A DNA stretch of 20,828 bases from a virus. Each line of letters begins with the position of its first letter. Position 1 is the stretch's first letter. The notes beneath the pieces were generated by a model. The model saw nothing but the letters and a program-made list of their open reading frames with translations, ran no database searches and had not been told where the DNA came from. The stretch covers positions 1 through 20,828 of IMG/VR virus record IMGVR_UViG_3300044904_000117; one strand, 5' to 3'. Of this stretch, positions 1-6,559 are shown piece after piece. The position numbers and the translations under genes were made by a program.

Positions 1-441
1 AATGTGATCGACATGATATTTCTGTCCAAGGTCTACTCCGTAGTAAGCGCACTTACCGTTTTGCTCTTCGTACAATCGAAGAACGTCGGCGGTAGTATGT
101 TTTCCAACCGCACCGGCGATTTTGGCTCTGCGATTTTTAGACCTAATCCCGTGTTCTTCTTTATGGAGTTGTCCGTAATTGTGTGTATATTCGGTATGGT
201 CTCTAGGATTATTCTTTTTCCAAATACTAACACGAGAAATAATCTCTTTACTGTGTTTTTTGTAATACTCTTGCATCTGAGCGCGTTCTTTTTCTCTGTT
301 CTTTTCATGTTCAAGATGACGATCTTCCGACCGACAATTTTTACAGCGCGGATGAAGTCCGCCGGTTTTCTGCGGATGACGATGAAAATATTCAGTTGTT
401 GCAGGAAGTTCTTTGTGGCACTTGGAACAAGTCTTAAGCAT
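1..441 (-). CDS. HNH homing endonuclease, partial (C-terminus beyond window)
   Basis: This gene runs off the left edge of the window; 147 residues are visible. The N-terminus has a zinc-ribbon-like pair of CxxC motifs (C5/C8 and C33/C36), then a Lys/Glu-rich basic helical region (about 45-110). The start of an HNH nuclease core follows: GKCAYYG at 129-135 and HVDHI at 143-147. The rest of the core lies outside. In most phage HNH proteins the first zinc knuckle reads CxxC; here the second Cys is Tyr134, so this half of the knuckle may be degenerate. The start at 441 is chosen because GAGGT lies seven bases upstream. It is oriented against the structural operon, as expected for a free-standing mobile endonuclease that nicks DNA to spread itself. 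The family call is strong from motifs; activity is uncertain. Confidence 0.85.
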   Translation of the reverse strand, partial: MLKTCSKCHKELPATTEYFHRHPQKTGGLHPRCKNCRSEDRHLEHEKNREKERAQMQEYYKKHSKEIISRVSIWKKNNPRDHTEYTHNYGQLHKEEHGIRSKNRRAKIAGAVGKHTTADVLRLYEEQNGKCAYYGVDLGQKYHVDHI

Positions 442-444
442 GAT

Positions 445-528
445 ATACCTCACGAAGGATACCGTTTGGAAGTTTTGCAGTCAGGCGGCGGTATATCCGC
501 TTTTCGCCCCGTCGGGCTAGGCTGCTAA
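445..528 (+). pseudogene. Possible 3' remnant of the structural gene interrupted by the HNH gene
   Basis: Just beyond the start of the reverse-strand HNH gene, the + strand reads in frame to a TAA at 526-528 and ends EVLQSGGGISAFRPVGLGC. This 28-codon stretch has phage-like composition and looks more like a protein C-terminus than random sequence. The same frame continues through the HNH gene as an open shadow. One reading is that the endonuclease inserted near the 3' end of an upstream late gene, perhaps the major capsid gene, leaving this tail. It could also be chance. Only the in-frame reading is seen; the parent gene is inferred. Confidence 0.25.
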
Positions 529-540
529 GTAATTTTACCA

Positions 541-635
541 CAGTAACACGGGCCCCACCCGCCTTAATAAGGTGCGAGTCAATGGCTAAAAAGCCTAAAT
601 CCTGCTAAGCAGGTACTTATGAAAAGGAGTAACAA
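541..635 (+). promoter_or_regulatory. Leader with small hairpins and strong RBS
   Basis: The untranslated leader before the first + strand structural gene contains three short stem-loops: CGCCTT/AAGGTGCG around 560-576, GGCT-AAAA-AGCC at 583-596, and CCTGC-TAA-GCAGG at 601-613. They are followed by AAAAGGAG (622-629), an excellent ribosome binding site six bases before the ATG at 636. No convincing -35/-10 pair was found, so transcription probably arrives from upstream. The hairpins may mark mRNA processing or a weak terminator after the capsid gene; this is inference. Confidence 0.4.
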
Positions 636-1334
636 ATGACAACTACTTTTTCCGGCCCCGTAATTAGCACAAATGGTTTTATTGGCGACTTGACCGGCTC
701 CCAGGTCGGTTACGGAATTTTCCCTGCTGCGACCGATTATCCAACTGGCGTTGCTGAGGCTATCAGCCCATCTGTTCGCAACGCCACCCTTTCCAAGGGT
801 TCGGCAGGCACGTATACCGTCGCCGCGCCCGGGGCTACCCCGGTTGGCTGGTTTCTGCTGATCACGTCCACCACTGCCTTTGCGCACACCGTAACCGTGA
901 CCGGCCTCAACACCTCAACCGTCATCACCCTTCCGGCGGTTGTCGGAGCCCAGATTTTACTACTCGCTGTCAGCGCAACCGTCTGGATGCAAATCCCTAC
1001 CGGTCTATCCGGCCTATTCCCCTACGCGGCTGCCCCGACTGCTTATGCTGCGGGTGCTACCGAAGCGATCAGCCCATCGGTTGCCAACGCTGCATTGACC
1101 AAGACTACCCCGGCGGGAACGTGGACGCTGGCCGTCCCGGGCGCCGCGAACGTCAACCGGAAGATCACGGTTTATCAGACTGTGGCGCTTGCCAACGTCG
1201 TAACCGTGACCGGCCTTCTGGGCGGAACAACCCTAACCGCCGCTGTCGCCATCGGGGCGAGCTTCACCCTGTTGGCGATTGACGCCACTCACTGGGCCGT
1301 GGTTGCCTTGAACGGCGTAACACAGACCGCCTAA
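636..1334 (+). CDS. Duplicated-domain capsid decoration or head-fibre-like protein
   Basis: This is a 232-residue Ala/Thr/Val-rich protein with predicted beta character and no signal peptide. It consists of a short N-terminus (1-28) and two tandem copies of a domain of about 95 residues (about 29-121 and 128-224). Each copy contains the signature EAISPSV (41-47 and 143-149) and a VTVTGL strand (86-91 and 189-194). It sits between the presumed capsid gene upstream and the connector genes downstream, the usual place for decoration or head-fibre proteins. A specific family is not recognised. It has a strong AAGGAG ribosome binding site. The structural role is inferred from position, repeats and composition. 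Confidence 0.6.
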   Translation: MTTTFSGPVISTNGFIGDLTGSQVGYGIFPAATDYPTGVAEAISPSVRNATLSKGSAGTYTVAAPGATPVGWFLLITSTTAFAHTVTVTGLNTSTVITLPAVVGAQILLLAVSATVWMQIPTGLSGLFPYAAAPTAYAAGATEAISPSVANAALTKTTPAGTWTLAVPGAANVNRKITVYQTVALANVVTVTGLLGGTTLTAAVAIGASFTLLAIDATHWAVVALNGVTQTA

Positions 1335-1390
1335 TCTGAAACACTCTCAGGGGTGGGCGCAAGTCCACCCATTCTTGAAAGGACAATCTC

Positions 1391-1597
1391 ATGTTCAAAT
1401 TTATGCGTGATGTAACTACCATGACCGGCAAGCATTTTATGGCCGGTACCATTGTCCCGGACGGTTTCAGCACCCCGGCTGGCCTGGCTGAAATGGTCAA
1501 GGCTGGCGACATCGAAGAAGTCGGCGAACCGATCCTTGTCGATGAACCTACCCATGCGAAAACCCCTGCCGAGAAACCAACCAAAAAGGCTGCATAA
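1391..1597 (+). CDS. Small hypothetical head-region protein
   Basis: This 68-residue protein has the form 'short beta element, then PAGLAEMVKAGDIEEVGEP, then a charged Pro/Lys-rich tail ending KKAA'. Similar tiny proteins lie next to capsid and tail genes in many siphophages; the 54-residue protein at 5246 has the same architecture. GAAAGGA lies seven bases before the ATG. Its stop TAA (1595-1597) overlaps the next start at 1597, so translation is probably coupled. Function is unknown. Confidence 0.6.
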   Translation: MFKFMRDVTTMTGKHFMAGTIVPDGFSTPAGLAEMVKAGDIEEVGEPILVDEPTHAKTPAEKPTKKAA

Positions 1598-1974
1598 TGA
1601 GCGCGTCCGGGATCCTGCAAGCCGCAACGGTTATCTCTAAAACTAATCAAGTTGCCATCGGCGGCGAAATCCCGACCGAGAACGCCTGGTATCTAACCGT
1701 CTTTATTGATTACGTCAAAGGCGATGAGAGCGGCGTGACTGTGCGGGCATTCGCAAAGCGCACGACCGGCGGGACTGCCTATCAAACGCGTGTCTGGACC
1801 GAAGCAAGTGGCGTCCAAACTGCCGACCTCGAAACCATCCCCCTGACTGCCTCCGGTTCGTATGCTTTCAGGATCATGCTGGGTGCGATTGATTATCTTG
1901 CCTTGACCCAGGCCGGTACCAACGACGGTACGCCCACCGGGACGCTGGCCGTCTCTTATACGTTATCGCAGTAG
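1597..1974 (+). CDS. Putative structural protein, tandem paralogue copy 1
   Basis: This 125-residue protein is predicted to be beta-rich. It begins MSASGILQAAT and ends GTPTGTLAVSYTLSQ. It is a clear paralogue of the next gene (1981-2364): both share SA(S/T)GILQAAT at the start, EIxTENA, a YVKGxE(S/T)G strand, a central TTGG, and (N)DGTPTGTLAxSYTL at the end. The order suggests a minor head, fibre or decoration protein. No family is recognised. Its start overlaps the stop of the upstream gene. Confidence 0.6.
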   Translation: MSASGILQAATVISKTNQVAIGGEIPTENAWYLTVFIDYVKGDESGVTVRAFAKRTTGGTAYQTRVWTEASGVQTADLETIPLTASGSYAFRIMLGAIDYLALTQAGTNDGTPTGTLAVSYTLSQ

Positions 1975-1980
1975 TAACCC

Positions 1981-2364
1981 ATGAGCGCAACCGGAATTTT
2001 GCAAGCCGCTACTACGATAGCCAAGACCGTCCAGACGGCGGTTGGTGCGGAAATCGGCACCGAAAACGCCATGTATATCACGCTCTTCTTCTCCTACGTC
2101 AAGGGGAATGAGACCGGGCTGGACATCATCCTGAACGCCCGCAACACAACCGGCGGGGCCAACCATCAGAACCGAATCTGGACGCCCACGTCCGGCGCTG
2201 AGGCTGGTGATGTGGAGAAGATCAGAGTCACTGCGTCGGGCGATTATTTCTTCACTTGGCTCATCAAGGGAATTGACTTTGTGCAGTTTACTGCTGGAGG
2301 TTCCAATAATGACGGGACACCTACCGGCACCTTGGCCGCATCCTACACACTGACAGGTGTCTAA
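1981..2364 (+). CDS. Putative structural protein, tandem paralogue copy 2
   Basis: This 127-residue protein is the second copy of the tandem pair. It keeps the same start (MSATGILQAAT) and end (DGTPTGTLAASYTL) and has diverged in the middle. The pair is separated by only six bases. The final TAA overlaps the ATG of the connector gene at 2364. Divergence after duplication suggests two related surface or head proteins that may form a hetero-oligomer; that is inference. Confidence 0.6.
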   Translation: MSATGILQAATTIAKTVQTAVGAEIGTENAMYITLFFSYVKGNETGLDIILNARNTTGGANHQNRIWTPTSGAEAGDVEKIRVTASGDYFFTWLIKGIDFVQFTAGGSNNDGTPTGTLAASYTLTGV

Positions 2365-2732
2365 TGGCATTTACTTTCGATCCCGCCCTGGCTGATGATA
2401 TATCTTTGACGCGTTTCCACGTGGGAGACACCAACGAGATGGATCACTACCTGGAGGACGCGACAATCAAATACTACGTCGACTCGGTCGGTATTGGCGC
2501 GGCAGTCGTCAAGTGCATCCAATATATCATTACGCGGCTGTCTGTCCCGGATGAGCACACTGGTCAGCACAGCGAGAGTTACGCGTCTGCCCGGGCGGGT
2601 TACGAGAACCTGCTCAAGTCAAAGTCTCAGGAGTTCGGTATCTCCCTGTCCGGTGCCACGGCCTCGTCTTCCGTCTCACTGCCCTACCGCGCCGATAGCT
2701 ACATGACTGATGGCGAACAGGATGGGGCATGA
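2364..2732 (+). CDS. Head-tail connector (gp6-like adaptor)
   Basis: This 122-residue protein has the hallmark N-terminus of gp6-like head-tail adaptors: an Asp-rich start, LTRFHVGDTNEMDHYLEDATI (about 14-34; compare R-x3-GDT...L-x-D-x2-I), then helices with an alanine-rich segment. Adaptors of this family form a ring under the portal and receive the head-completion protein. The next gene begins at 2729 and overlaps its stop (ATGA), consistent with coupled translation of connector genes. Confidence comes from the GDT motif, length and position. Confidence 0.75.
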   Translation: MAFTFDPALADDISLTRFHVGDTNEMDHYLEDATIKYYVDSVGIGAAVVKCIQYIITRLSVPDEHTGQHSESYASARAGYENLLKSKSQEFGISLSGATASSSVSLPYRADSYMTDGEQDGA

Positions 2733-3136
2733 AAACCAACGCACAAATGACCCTGTATAACGGCTACGTCTCTGGCGGCGTGCAGCATTACCAGCGCACG
2801 CCGATTGTTGCCGTGGTATGGGAGTCGGTTAAGGCTTCCAACGTTATTCGATCCGGCCTAATTGCCGCAGACAGCGCTGCAATTTATATTCCCCTGTCCA
2901 TGTGTGCAAACTATCTCAAACCTTTGGTCTGGCAGGCTTTGGCTGTAAAGGTCGGACACTGGACGCTCCAGGTCGGGGATTACATCGTAAAAGGCCTCGT
3001 GGTTGACGAAATCACTACTTCATTTTCTATCACAAATTTGAAGGCGAAGTGGGACGACTGCTTACAGGTGAAATCGGTCGATACTATGGACGAGGGTAGC
3101 GCTCGAATGCGTCACTTCAGGCTGGGTGCGCAATGA
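2729..3136 (+). CDS. Head-closure / DUF6751-like connector protein
   Basis: This 135-residue protein begins with MTLYNGYV and has a beta strand (TPIVAVVWESVKAS). A central WTLQVGDYIVKGLVVDEI and a C-terminus ending MRHFRLGAQ resemble DUF6751-type proteins that follow the gp6-like adaptor in phages of Gram-positive hosts. They are thought to act in head closure or head-tail joining. It overlaps both neighbours by four bases (ATGA). The family assignment is from memory of motif pattern and gene order. Confidence 0.65.
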   Translation: MKTNAQMTLYNGYVSGGVQHYQRTPIVAVVWESVKASNVIRSGLIAADSAAIYIPLSMCANYLKPLVWQALAVKVGHWTLQVGDYIVKGLVVDEITTSFSITNLKAKWDDCLQVKSVDTMDEGSARMRHFRLGAQ

Positions 3137-3525
3137 GCGGACCAATTATAGAAACACCCCGCGGAACCGTTACCATTCAAGGCGGCGTGACTGCTCGACT
3201 TGACTGGAACCCTGATTTTCAACCGCGCTGGCAGAACAACTATTCGATGGCACAGAAATTCGTTGACAACGCTGTGCTAGCTGGGTGCAATCCCTACATT
3301 CCGTTAATTACTGGAATGTTAATCGCATCAGGAATTTTAGGGACTACCGTTGGCAGTGGAGAATGCAGTTGGATTGCCCCCTACGCTCGCGCGGTTTATT
3401 ATTCTAAGCGTGCCGTTGGGCGAGAATCGGGCGCGCTTAGAGGAGGGTTCTGGTTCGCCAGGTGGAAGCCCATCGGTGCGCCCAGTGTGATCGCTGGTGC
3501 CCGCAAGATCGCAGGTGGCGGATGA
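3133..3525 (+). CDS. Minor capsid / tail-completion protein (Minor_capsid_2-like)
   Basis: This 130-residue protein shows the pattern of Minor_capsid_2-like or HK97 gp10-like joining proteins. It has a helix around AQKFVDNAVL (40-49), a PYIPLITGMLIASG segment (54-67), GSGECSWIAPYARAVYYS (76-93) and a Gly/Arg-rich end. These proteins connect the head-closure ring to the tail terminator. The order adaptor, closure, this gene, tail terminator supports the call. It overlaps the next gene by four bases (ATGA). Confidence 0.7.
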   Translation: MSGPIIETPRGTVTIQGGVTARLDWNPDFQPRWQNNYSMAQKFVDNAVLAGCNPYIPLITGMLIASGILGTTVGSGECSWIAPYARAVYYSKRAVGRESGALRGGFWFARWKPIGAPSVIAGARKIAGGG

Positions 3526-3965
3526 CCCTCCCAACCAGCATCCTTCAGGGCGTAAAGGATTACTTCGTCGATAACGCTGCATCGGCTGGGCTGGAATCGG
3601 GCGCGCTGATCGGCGTGGACTTTCTCGGCCCGGACCAGGTTGGTTATTCCATCGTGACCATGCCGGGAGCGACAAAAGAAGTTTACCTGGATGGCGGATC
3701 ATCCCGGACGTTTCCATTTGCTCTGCAAGCCACCTTGAGCACCGCGGATGACACTGCCCGCATAGAGAACGGCGGATTTTTCGAGCAGTTGAGCGATTGG
3801 CTGGATGCGCAGTACGATGCGGACAATTTCCCCACCCTTCCGACCGGTAAGTCTGCCGACAAGATCGAAGCCCTGGACTGCGGCTACCTTTACCAAGAGG
3901 GAAGCTCGGGCACTGGTGTGTATCAAATTTTGGCACGCTTATCATATTCACAGGTTGCGCCATGA
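3522..3965 (+). CDS. Tail terminator / minor capsid protein (Minor_capsid_3-like)
   Basis: The start at 3522 is preferred over a longer frame opening at 3462. It makes the ATGA overlap with the previous stop, and the extra 20 residues (MEAHRCAQCDRWCPQ...) lie wholly inside the previous gene. The 147-residue product has a helical start, then GYSIVTMPG, VYLDGGSSRTFPFALQ, a GFFEQLSDWLD helix, and a YQILARLSYSQ end. This matches the Minor_capsid_3 type, which acts as tail terminator capping the tail tube. The next gene starts at 3962, again overlapping. Confidence 0.75.
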   Translation: MTLPTSILQGVKDYFVDNAASAGLESGALIGVDFLGPDQVGYSIVTMPGATKEVYLDGGSSRTFPFALQATLSTADDTARIENGGFFEQLSDWLDAQYDADNFPTLPTGKSADKIEALDCGYLYQEGSSGTGVYQILARLSYSQVAP

Positions 3966-4696
3966 AGATCACATTGTGGCGACCTTGCGCCGATAGTTCC
4001 GACCGATGGGCGGTTGAAGAGTCGTGCTGGAACCTGGAAACGCCGGACAATATCAAGCTACGACTGAAGCGCACCGGCCCCAACAACGTAAGATATTCGT
4101 GGAATATGGCAGTGGCCGAGTTCCTGAATAGTGGCGATGATTGGTTGCTGTCCTGGCACAGCGACGTGGTAGGCGTTCCGCAGACACTTATGCGCTTGCT
4201 CTCATGGGAAAAGCCGCTCGTCTCTGCCCTGATTTTCATGCGTTCCGGGCCGATCATGCCGCACGTCTGGCAAAAGTATCCAGGCAAGGAAATCTACTCT
4301 CCGCGCATAGTGGATACCCGCAAATGGTTCTATGCGCACAAAGAATATATCAAGTCATTTGGTCCGTTTGTGATGGATCCCCGGCCGGACGATGCGTTGG
4401 CTTCTGTTATCTTCACATCAACATCTTGTATGTTGATTCACCGCACGGTTTTGGAGGCGATGCGCAAAAAGGTAAAAGGCGTCTGGTTCAAATGGGACGA
4501 CGACTATACTGGCGGAGGTGAAGATCGAAACTTTTGCGAGCACGCGAAAAAGGCAGGCTTTGAAACCTTTGTAGACCGTTCCTGTGTAGTTGGTCATCTG
4601 GTGGGCGATATTCCCACCTCCGCAGCCGACTTCTTCGCATGGGATTATGTATCCACGGTTCTCCATACGGGCGAACCGCATGAAGTTATAGATTAA
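3962..4696 (+). CDS. Phage glycosyltransferase-like protein (GT-A type)
   Basis: This 244-residue protein resembles the GT-A glycosyltransferases carried by phages. Its core is DDWLLSWHSDVVGVP (59-73), then a helix and KPLVSALIFMRSGP, an SCMLIHRTVLEAM strand-helix (155-167), and a GGGEDRNFCEHAKKAGF acceptor-side motif (184-200) followed by VVGHL (209-213). The usual metal-binding DxD reads HSD (66-68), so its first Asp is missing. GED (186-188) and His212 are typical and retained. It has no signal peptide or membrane segment. It lies between tail terminator and tail tube, an unusual place, overlapping the former by four bases. It might glycosylate virion or host-surface components; the acceptor is unknown. 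Confidence 0.7.
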   Translation: MKITLWRPCADSSDRWAVEESCWNLETPDNIKLRLKRTGPNNVRYSWNMAVAEFLNSGDDWLLSWHSDVVGVPQTLMRLLSWEKPLVSALIFMRSGPIMPHVWQKYPGKEIYSPRIVDTRKWFYAHKEYIKSFGPFVMDPRPDDALASVIFTSTSCMLIHRTVLEAMRKKVKGVWFKWDDDYTGGGEDRNFCEHAKKAGFETFVDRSCVVGHLVGDIPTSAADFFAWDYVSTVLHTGEPHEVID

Positions 4697-4709
4697 AGGA
4701 GTAAATAAC

Positions 4710-5189
4710 ATGGGTAAAATCAAGCGTTCACAAATTGCAACATTCCTGAATATCTCTTCCAGTTCATCCGCCAACTATAAGCTGGTGGGCGTTGGCGTCA
4801 CGACTTACAAGATCGCCATGAACCCGAAGAAAACCACTGAGACCTACATCAGTGATAATAGTGCCACGACCACAGTCGACTCGTATGAGCCGAGTGGGGC
4901 TGTGACGTTGCAAGCCGTTGCAGGCGATCCGCTCTACAACTACCTGGACGCTATGCGCCGCAATCCGGCAGTCTTGGACGACGCGGTCACCGACCTGGTG
5001 GATGTGTACATGTATCAATCCTCCAGTTCCGGCGCTTATCCGGCGGACAAGCACAGCGTCGCTGTTGAGATCAACGACTTCGGTGGTGACGGTGGAATGC
5101 CGGCTGAAATCAGCTTCACGTTCAACTACAACGGCGCGCCCACGTCTGGCATGTACAACCCTACCAGCGCTTCGTTCGTCGCGAATTAA
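4710..5189 (+). CDS. Major tail (tube) protein
   Basis: This 159-residue protein begins MGKIKRSQIATFLN and continues with LVGVGVTTYKIAMNPKKTTETYI, TVDSYEPSGAVT, an AGDPLYNYLDAMRRN helix, DLVDVYMYQ, VEINDFGGDGG and a beta-rich end. This is the characteristic layout of tail-tube proteins of Gram-positive siphophages. Copies polymerise into the tube around the tape measure. It has a very strong ribosome binding site (AAAGGAG, eight bases before ATG), and a GC-rich hairpin follows the gene, both fitting a highly expressed product. Confidence 0.85.
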   Translation: MGKIKRSQIATFLNISSSSSANYKLVGVGVTTYKIAMNPKKTTETYISDNSATTTVDSYEPSGAVTLQAVAGDPLYNYLDAMRRNPAVLDDAVTDLVDVYMYQSSSSGAYPADKHSVAVEINDFGGDGGMPAEISFTFNYNGAPTSGMYNPTSASFVAN

Positions 5190-5197
5190 TCCATAAT

Positions 5198-5224
5198 CCC
5201 CGCCGTTCTATATTGGCGGCGGGG
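5198..5224 (+). terminator. GC-rich hairpin after the tail-tube gene
   Basis: CCCCGCCG (5198-5205) pairs perfectly with CGGCGGGG (5217-5224) around an 11-base loop, directly after the tail-tube stop. The tail after the stem is ACTTTCTC, with too few T residues for a full intrinsic terminator. It may partly terminate or stabilise the abundant tail-tube mRNA, reducing expression of downstream genes. Confidence 0.55.
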
Positions 5225-5245
5225 ACTTTCTCGAAAGGAGTCATT

Positions 5246-5410
5246 ATGGCACTACTCAAACTTGGTGACAATGTTATTGACGTTCCTGAGAACAAAGTCG
5301 CTTATTGGCAGCACCTGGGATATGCCCGGGTTGAAGAACCTGTCAAACCGACTGAAGAATCGAAGAAGAAAAATGTCCTGGAGACCTGGGAAGATCGGAA
5401 AAGCAAATAA
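5246..5410 (+). CDS. Small tail-region protein
   Basis: This 54-residue protein begins MALLKLGDNVIDVPENKVAYWQ and continues HLGYARVEEPVKP before a highly charged tail. The start at 5246 is chosen because AAAGGAG ends five bases before it; an upstream in-frame ATG at 5213 lies inside the hairpin. It resembles the 68-residue protein at 1391 in layout (a short fold with 'x-Leu-Gly-Tyr/Asp-x-x-Val-Glu', then a Lys/Glu tail). Its stop overlaps the next ATG at 5410. Function is unknown. Confidence 0.65.
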   Translation: MALLKLGDNVIDVPENKVAYWQHLGYARVEEPVKPTEESKKKNVLETWEDRKSK

Positions 5411-5859
5411 TGGACTCGATTCAGATTGATTTAGGCATCAAGCGATTGCAGATCAACGACGGCCCCGAATTCATCCAGTTTTCCCCGGATGACATTACCT
5501 TCGCCGAGCACTTTTACCAGCTCATCCAGGACTTCCAGACGAAGCAGGTTGAGTACCAGAAGCGCGCCGAGGCGATTGATGCAAACACAGCATTAGACGC
5601 CAACGGCATTCCCGCCAACGTTCCCGAAGGCCTCGCAATGATGCACGAGGTCTGTGACTTTATGCGTGAGAGAATTGACCTACTCTTTGGCGAAGGCACG
5701 TCTCAAAAGGTATTTGGGGATGCGTTATCGCTGGGCATGTACGAGTCATTCTTTCAGCAAATTACCCCCTATATTCAAAGGTCCCGGTCCGAGAAGATAG
5801 CGCAGTACGCACCTCCGCCGGTTGCAAAGAAGCGCAGACATAAGGCTGTGATGAAATGA
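5410..5859 (+). CDS. Tail assembly protein (DUF6673-like), first of a pair
   Basis: This 149-residue, mostly helical protein begins MDSIQIDLGIKRLQINDGPEFIQFSPDD and continues with long helices including FAEHFYQLIQDFQTKQVEYQKRAEAI. It ends in a Lys/Arg-rich tail (KKRRHKAVMK). Proteins of this type, likely DUF6673, sit between tail tube and Gp15 in Gram-positive siphophages and correspond in position to lambda gpG-type tail chaperones. It overlaps the next gene by four bases (ATGA). No slippery heptamer was seen near its end, so the pair appears to be two separate products. Confidence 0.65.
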   Translation: MDSIQIDLGIKRLQINDGPEFIQFSPDDITFAEHFYQLIQDFQTKQVEYQKRAEAIDANTALDANGIPANVPEGLAMMHEVCDFMRERIDLLFGEGTSQKVFGDALSLGMYESFFQQITPYIQRSRSEKIAQYAPPPVAKKRRHKAVMK

Positions 5860-6428
5860 ATCTCCTGATCGACGAGCTGCCCGAAGCGGTGCTTGTCGGA
5901 AAGAAGATATGGAAAATCAATACCGACTTCCGCGATTGCCTCCGGGTGCTTCTGGCGTGGGAAGATGAAACACTTACAGGCTACGAGAAAACCATGATAC
6001 TTTTGAGTAACCTTTACCCTGTTATGCCGGACGACATCAACGGCGCGCTCGAGCAGGGTATGAAATTCTTGAATTTTGGAAGGACCGAGGTAGTGGAAGA
6101 TGACAACCCGATGCGGCTTTACTCGTTTGCAAAGGATGCTTCTCTGATCTTTTCGGCGTTTCGCCAGACCCACCAGATTGACCTGGTAACGGAGAAACTA
6201 CACTTCTGGACTTTCTTATCGCTCTTCTCGGATCTTGGGTCTGACACGGCCTTTTGTCAGTTGATCGGGCTGCGCAAACGGGTGAAGACCGGCACGGCTT
6301 CGCCGGAAGAAGTGAAGGCGGCTGAGGACATGGGTGCAGCATTCACGCTCGAAGAGCCCGACTTAAGAACGGCAGAAGAAAAGGAACAGGAAGCGGAGTT
6401 CATGCGCTTAGTTGGACAAGGAAAATGA
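5856..6428 (+). CDS. Bacteriophage Gp15 family tail assembly protein
   Basis: This 190-residue protein has the Gp15 signature. The N-terminus MNLLIDELPEAVLVGKKIWKINTDFRDCLRVLLAWED is followed by a helical EKTMILLSNLYPVMPDDINGALEQGMKFLNFG segment, and a C-terminal half with FWTFLSLFSDLG. Gp15 proteins lie just before the tape measure in streptococcal and lactococcal-type phages and are taken to be tail chaperones. In related genomes the tape-measure gene follows directly. Here a GIY-YIG endonuclease gene is wedged between, overlapping the Gp15 stop by four bases. Confidence 0.8.
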   Translation: MNLLIDELPEAVLVGKKIWKINTDFRDCLRVLLAWEDETLTGYEKTMILLSNLYPVMPDDINGALEQGMKFLNFGRTEVVEDDNPMRLYSFAKDASLIFSAFRQTHQIDLVTEKLHFWTFLSLFSDLGSDTAFCQLIGLRKRVKTGTASPEEVKAAEDMGAAFTLEEPDLRTAEEKEQEAEFMRLVGQGK

Positions 6429-6430
6429 TG

Positions 6431-6436
6431 TATAAT
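6431..6436 (+). promoter_or_regulatory. Possible -10 element for the GIY-YIG gene
   Basis: A perfect TATAAT lies just after the Gp15 stop and about 125 bases before the likely GIY-YIG start. The region at the right distance upstream (TTAGTT at 6408-6413) is a poor -35. A promoter carried with the mobile gene is possible, but the evidence is only the -10 match. Confidence 0.25.
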
Positions 6437-6475
6437 ACAAGTGTTGAGGGAAGTAAGGAGTTTTTGTTTGCCAAT

Positions 6476-6546
6476 AGAGAGCCGTTACTCATGGTAACTC
6501 CTGATTCCCTCGACAAGAATCGGCGAAACATGGGTAACGGCTCTCT
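6476..6546 (+). promoter_or_regulatory. Long stem-loop in the leader of the GIY-YIG gene
   Basis: AGAGAGCCGTTAC (6476-6488) is perfectly complementary to GTAACGGCTCTCT (6534-6546). Pairing continues inward through one G-U and four more pairs (6489-6493 with 6529-6533), giving about 18 bp. An inner hairpin (CTGATTC 6501-6507 with GAATCGG 6517-6523) fits within the loop. The stem ends four bases before the GAGG ribosome binding site at 6551-6554. There is no U run, so it is not an intrinsic terminator. It may control access to the ribosome binding site or mRNA processing. Confidence 0.65.
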
Positions 6547-6559
6547 GCGCGAGGATACG

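Noticed and set aside
4-528. 174-codon + strand frame at the left edge
   Set aside because: Its first three quarters are antisense to the HNH gene, whose zinc and HNH motifs are clear; the + translation is hydrophobic with no family features. Only the last 28 codons were kept, as a possible remnant.
619-639. Six-codon mini-ORF (MKRSNK) overlapping the start at 636
   Set aside because: It is simply the ribosome binding site region read as codons; nothing else supports translation.
3337-4287. 316-codon - strand frame
   Set aside because: It spans four + strand genes with well-supported products and overlapping junctions; the translation is Arg/Ser/Pro-rich, typical of an antisense shadow.
5790-5880. 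Programmed frameshift joining the two tail-assembly genes, as in lambda G/T
   Set aside because: No X-XXY-YYZ slippery heptamer was found near the end of the first gene. The second gene has its own ATG in an ATGA overlap and a complete Gp15-type N-terminus.
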